A stretch of DNA of 8,274 nt, taken from the NCBI GenBank assembly GCA_947305045.1, contig CAMZCW010000096.1, positions 1 to 8,274 on the forward strand. The letters are read 5' to 3'. The notes beneath the pieces are model-generated. The model was given only the letters and a program-made list of their open reading frames with translations. It was not told the origin of the DNA and did no database searches. This stretch comes from an uncultured Bacteroidales bacterium. Its GTDB lineage: Bacteria > Bacteroidota > Bacteroidia > Bacteroidales > UBA932. Position numbers and translations under genes: made by a program. Positions 5,934-8,274 of the stretch are shown piece by piece (position 1 is the first letter of the stretch; every line of letters begins with the position of its first letter).

Positions 5934-7292
5934 CTACAGGAACAAATTGCTCACAAACACCACCACAATGCCTACAGGGGCCAGGTAGCGCATGAGGAAG
6001 TACACCGCTCCGAAGAGGCGCACGTTGCAGGTGCCGCCGTTGGTGAGCTCGTCGCGGACATCGGCCCGGGACATCCACCAGCCCACAAAGAGGGTGAACG
6101 CCAGGCCGCCCAGCGGCATGAGCCAGTTGGAGCAGAGGGCATCCAGGAGATCGAAGAAACTGAGCCCCAGCACCTTAACGCCCGCCAAAGGCCCAAACGA
6201 CAGCGAGCAGAGAAGTCCCAGCAGCCACACGCCCAGCGACAGCAGCAACGTAGCGCGACGCCGGTCCATTCCCTTTTGGTCCACCAGGTACGCCACGCCT
6301 ACCTCCAGCATGGAGATGGCCGATGTGAGCGCCGCCGCCAGGATGGATAGGAAAAACGCCACTGACACCAGCGTGCTCACAATAGGCAGCCCCTGGGACA
6401 TTTTATGGAAGATGTATGGCAAGGTCTGGAACACCAGGCCCGGTCCGGACCCGGGTTCAAACCCGGCCGCAAACACCGCCGGCATCACGGCAAACGCTGC
6501 CACCAGCGCAAACACCAGGTCGCTCACCGCCGTTCCTACACCGGACGCTACCAGATTCTCCTCCTTTTTCACATACGACGCGTAGGTGAGCACCGTACCC
6601 ACCCCCAGCGAGAGGGAGAAAAAAGCCTGGCCCAGCGCTGCGGCATAGGCATCGGCCGTCAGTTTGGAAAAATCCGGCTTCACCAGGTATTCCACGCCGG
6701 ACCAGGCACCCGGCAAGGTCAGCGAATACACTACAATTAAAAGAATGAGCCCCAACAGCACCGGCATGGCCACCTTGGAAAAGCGTTCAATGCCGTTTTT
6801 GATGCCGTCAAGGACGATACCCGCCACCATCGCCATAAAGAGCGTATGCGACAGGATGGGCTGCCAGGTGGAAGAGATGAACCGGCTGAAGTAGCCTACC
6901 ACCTCCGACTCGGACACATCGCCGGTAATATTGAACGACAGCGCCTTGAACAGGAACTGTACGCTCCAGCCGCCCACCACGGAGTAGTAGCTCAGGATGA
7001 GCAGGGGCGACAGGATGGTGAGCAGCCCCGCCCACTTCCAGGGCGTGCCCGGTGCCAGTTTTTTCATGGCGCCGAAGGTGTCCGTTCCGCTGCGTCGGCC
7101 AATCACAGACTCGGCAAAAAAGATGGGCAGTGCTACCAGGAGACTGGCCACGACATAGACAAGGACAAAAGCTGCACCGCCGTACTGTCCCAGGACGTAC
7201 GGGAAGCGCCAGATGTTTCCCAGCCCTACAGCGCTTCCGGCCATGGCGGCAATGACAGCGAACCTGCTGCCAAAATGTTCACGAGGTTTCAT
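5934..7292 (-). CDS. Sodium-dependent amino-acid symporter, neurotransmitter:sodium symporter (NSS/SNF) family
   Basis: Inner-membrane transporter that couples Na+ entry to uptake of an amino acid or related amine. The 452-residue length fits bacterial 11-12-helix members. The start at MKPREHFGSR matches the family N-terminus. An ATG at 7442 would add 50 residues of non-family sequence read inside the upstream gene. LeuT-equivalent sodium ligands are present: G19, A21, V22 and N26 in AGSAVGLGN, S226 (Thr in LeuT) in FFSLSLG, and A320, T323 and S324 in AALTS. The helix-3 tyrosine is Y103 in SYYSVV. The gating Arg is R29. Its start overlaps the stop of the upstream paralogue by ATGA, so the two are translated together. 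Substrate cannot be read from sequence; bacterial relatives carry Leu, Trp or Tyr. The family is certain, the substrate unknown. Confidence 0.95.
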   Translation of the reverse strand: MKPREHFGSRFAVIAAMAGSAVGLGNIWRFPYVLGQYGGAAFVLVYVVASLLVALPIFFAESVIGRRSGTDTFGAMKKLAPGTPWKWAGLLTILSPLLILSYYSVVGGWSVQFLFKALSFNITGDVSESEVVGYFSRFISSTWQPILSHTLFMAMVAGIVLDGIKNGIERFSKVAMPVLLGLILLIVVYSLTLPGAWSGVEYLVKPDFSKLTADAYAAALGQAFFSLSLGVGTVLTYASYVKKEENLVASGVGTAVSDLVFALVAAFAVMPAVFAAGFEPGSGPGLVFQTLPYIFHKMSQGLPIVSTLVSVAFFLSILAAALTSAISMLEVGVAYLVDQKGMDRRRATLLLSLGVWLLGLLCSLSFGPLAGVKVLGLSFFDLLDALCSNWLMPLGGLAFTLFVGWWMSRADVRDELTNGGTCNVRLFGAVYFLMRYLAPVGIVVVFVSNLFL

Positions 7293-8274
7293 AACAAAAT
7301 GGAGGCTGCGACCAGCGCCAAAATGCCAATAGGCGCTACATAGCGGATGAGGAAATAGAAGACGCGGAAAAGACGCCGGTTCCTTGCCAGCGTCCCCCGG
7401 TTGGTAAATTCGGCAAAGAGGGTCCTCAGGGGCATCACCCACCCCACCAGAATGACGCTAAGCAGGCCACCCATCACCAACAGGACGTTGGAGGCAAAGC
7501 TGTCGGCAAAGTCAAACAGGCCGCCGCCAAAGATTCTGATTCCGGATAGCGGGCCAAAGGAAAGGCTGCTCAGTGCACCGCCCAGGCCGCAGGCGAAAAA
7601 CAGAACAAGGCACGCCGCTGTGCGCGAAAGTCCCTTACTCTCAGTAAGATATGCCACGCCCACCTCAATGAGCGAAACGGACGATGTAAGCGCCGCCACC
7701 AGAATAGCCGCAAAAAAGAGGATAGCGGCGATGGCACTGGCAACGGGCATCTGGCCGGCCATGCTGGAGAAAATATAGGGCAGCGTGTCGAACACCAGGC
7801 CGGGGCCCGTTCCAGGGGCGATCCCAGCGGCAAACACGGCCGGGAGGATGGCAAAGCCGGCGATGTAGGCAAAGAGCAGGTCGCTCACGGAGGTGCCCAC
7901 AGCACTCACCAGGAGGTTCTCGTCCTTGCTCACATAAGAGGAATAAGTGATGATGATACCCATACCCAGGGAAAGGGAATAGAAAGCCTGTCCCAGGGCA
8001 TTCACAAAGGTTTGCACCGTCACCTTGGAGAAGTCCGGATGGGTTAGGTAGTAAATGCCCTCCCTGGCGCCAGGCAGGGAAATGGAATACCCGGCAATCA
8101 CCAGAATGAGCACAAACAGGATGGGAATGGACACTTTGCTGAACCGTTCGATGCCGCTTTTGACGCCAAATGCCACAATTCCCACCGTAAGGGCCAGGAA
8201 CAGCAGGTGGCAAAGGACGGGCGTCCAGGTGCTGGAGATAAACGTGCCGAAGGTGCCTTTCACCAGCTCCGGTG
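7289..8274 (-). CDS. Second NSS/SNF-family sodium symporter (5' truncated by window edge)
   Basis: Paralogue of the downstream gene; roughly the first 127 residues lie beyond the right edge. The frame is open to the edge, and the first possible start in view, GTG at 8263-8261, is internal, aligning near residue 131 of the complete paralogue. In a core stretch from ALGQAF to TLPYIF, a hand count gives 55 identities in 77 positions. Sodium-site residues of helices 6 and 8 are kept (SLSLG; AALTS). Three positions equivalent to the LeuT substrate pocket differ between the two proteins: F253 is Phe downstream and Tyr here, F259 is Val and Met, and I359 is Met and Leu. That suggests related but distinct substrates. 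It is first in the visible operon; its promoter is outside the window. Confidence 0.94.
   Translation of the reverse strand, partial: PELVKGTFGTFISSTWTPVLCHLLFLALTVGIVAFGVKSGIERFSKVSIPILFVLILVIAGYSISLPGAREGIYYLTHPDFSKVTVQTFVNALGQAFYSLSLGMGIIITYSSYVSKDENLLVSAVGTSVSDLLFAYIAGFAILPAVFAAGIAPGTGPGLVFDTLPYIFSSMAGQMPVASAIAAILFFAAILVAALTSSVSLIEVGVAYLTESKGLSRTAACLVLFFACGLGGALSSLSFGPLSGIRIFGGGLFDFADSFASNVLLVMGGLLSVILVGWVMPLRTLFAEFTNRGTLARNRRLFRVFYFLIRYVAPIGILALVAASILL

Noticed and set aside
7293..7442. 50-residue N-terminal extension of the downstream symporter
   Set aside because: It would be translated from within the upstream symporter gene in another frame and has no family similarity. The start at 7292 gives the standard NSS N-terminus and an ATGA overlap.

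Overview
The window looks like chromosomal DNA from a fairly GC-rich member of the Bacteroidota, probably Bacteroidales. Three observations support this. The thyA promoter has the TAnnTTTG form used by this phylum. Translation starts lack Shine-Dalgarno sequences and follow A-rich stretches. The first gene belongs to a metallopeptidase/beta-propeller/beta-barrel family that I associate with Bacteroidales outer membranes. This assignment comes from reading the sequence, not from a database search.

Layout. Positions 1-2727 (+) hold the 3' part of a large outer-membrane protein gene, cut by the left edge. It keeps an unusual HEPRH zinc motif with a proline inside. Positions 2728-3009 are a structured intergenic region with short direct/inverted repeats (about 2745-2810) and array A: two full 56-nt palindrome-ended repeats plus an end remnant. 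Positions 3010-5437 hold a promoter and a + strand cluster of thyA (thymidylate synthase), folA (dihydrofolate reductase) and galM (aldose 1-epimerase). folA and galM overlap by ATGA, and a probable terminator lies at 5466-5491. Positions 5520-5823 hold array B, with four further copies of the same repeat in the opposite orientation. Positions 5934-8274 (-) hold two tandem paralogous sodium-coupled amino-acid transporters of the neurotransmitter:sodium symporter family. These also overlap by ATGA, and the upstream one is cut by the right edge.

How the genes relate. ThyA makes dTMP by oxidising methylene-tetrahydrofolate to dihydrofolate, and FolA reduces dihydrofolate back to tetrahydrofolate, so the pair is a metabolic cycle. 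GalM has no obvious link to that cycle and is probably present as an operon passenger. The two symporters form their own operon running toward galM.

The most unusual element is the repeat family. All six complete copies are 56 nt, begin TTAAAGCACA and end TGTGCTTTAA without variation. They are spaced about 75 nt apart, and sequence differences fall mostly in positions predicted to be unpaired. Each array lies 103-110 nt after a stop codon (outer-membrane gene; symporter operon) and has the same orientation relative to that gene. This suggests a 3'-UTR or REP-like element. Because the two arrays are inverted relative to each other, they also bracket thyA-folA-galM as a potentially invertible block. 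I recognise no named family for this repeat.
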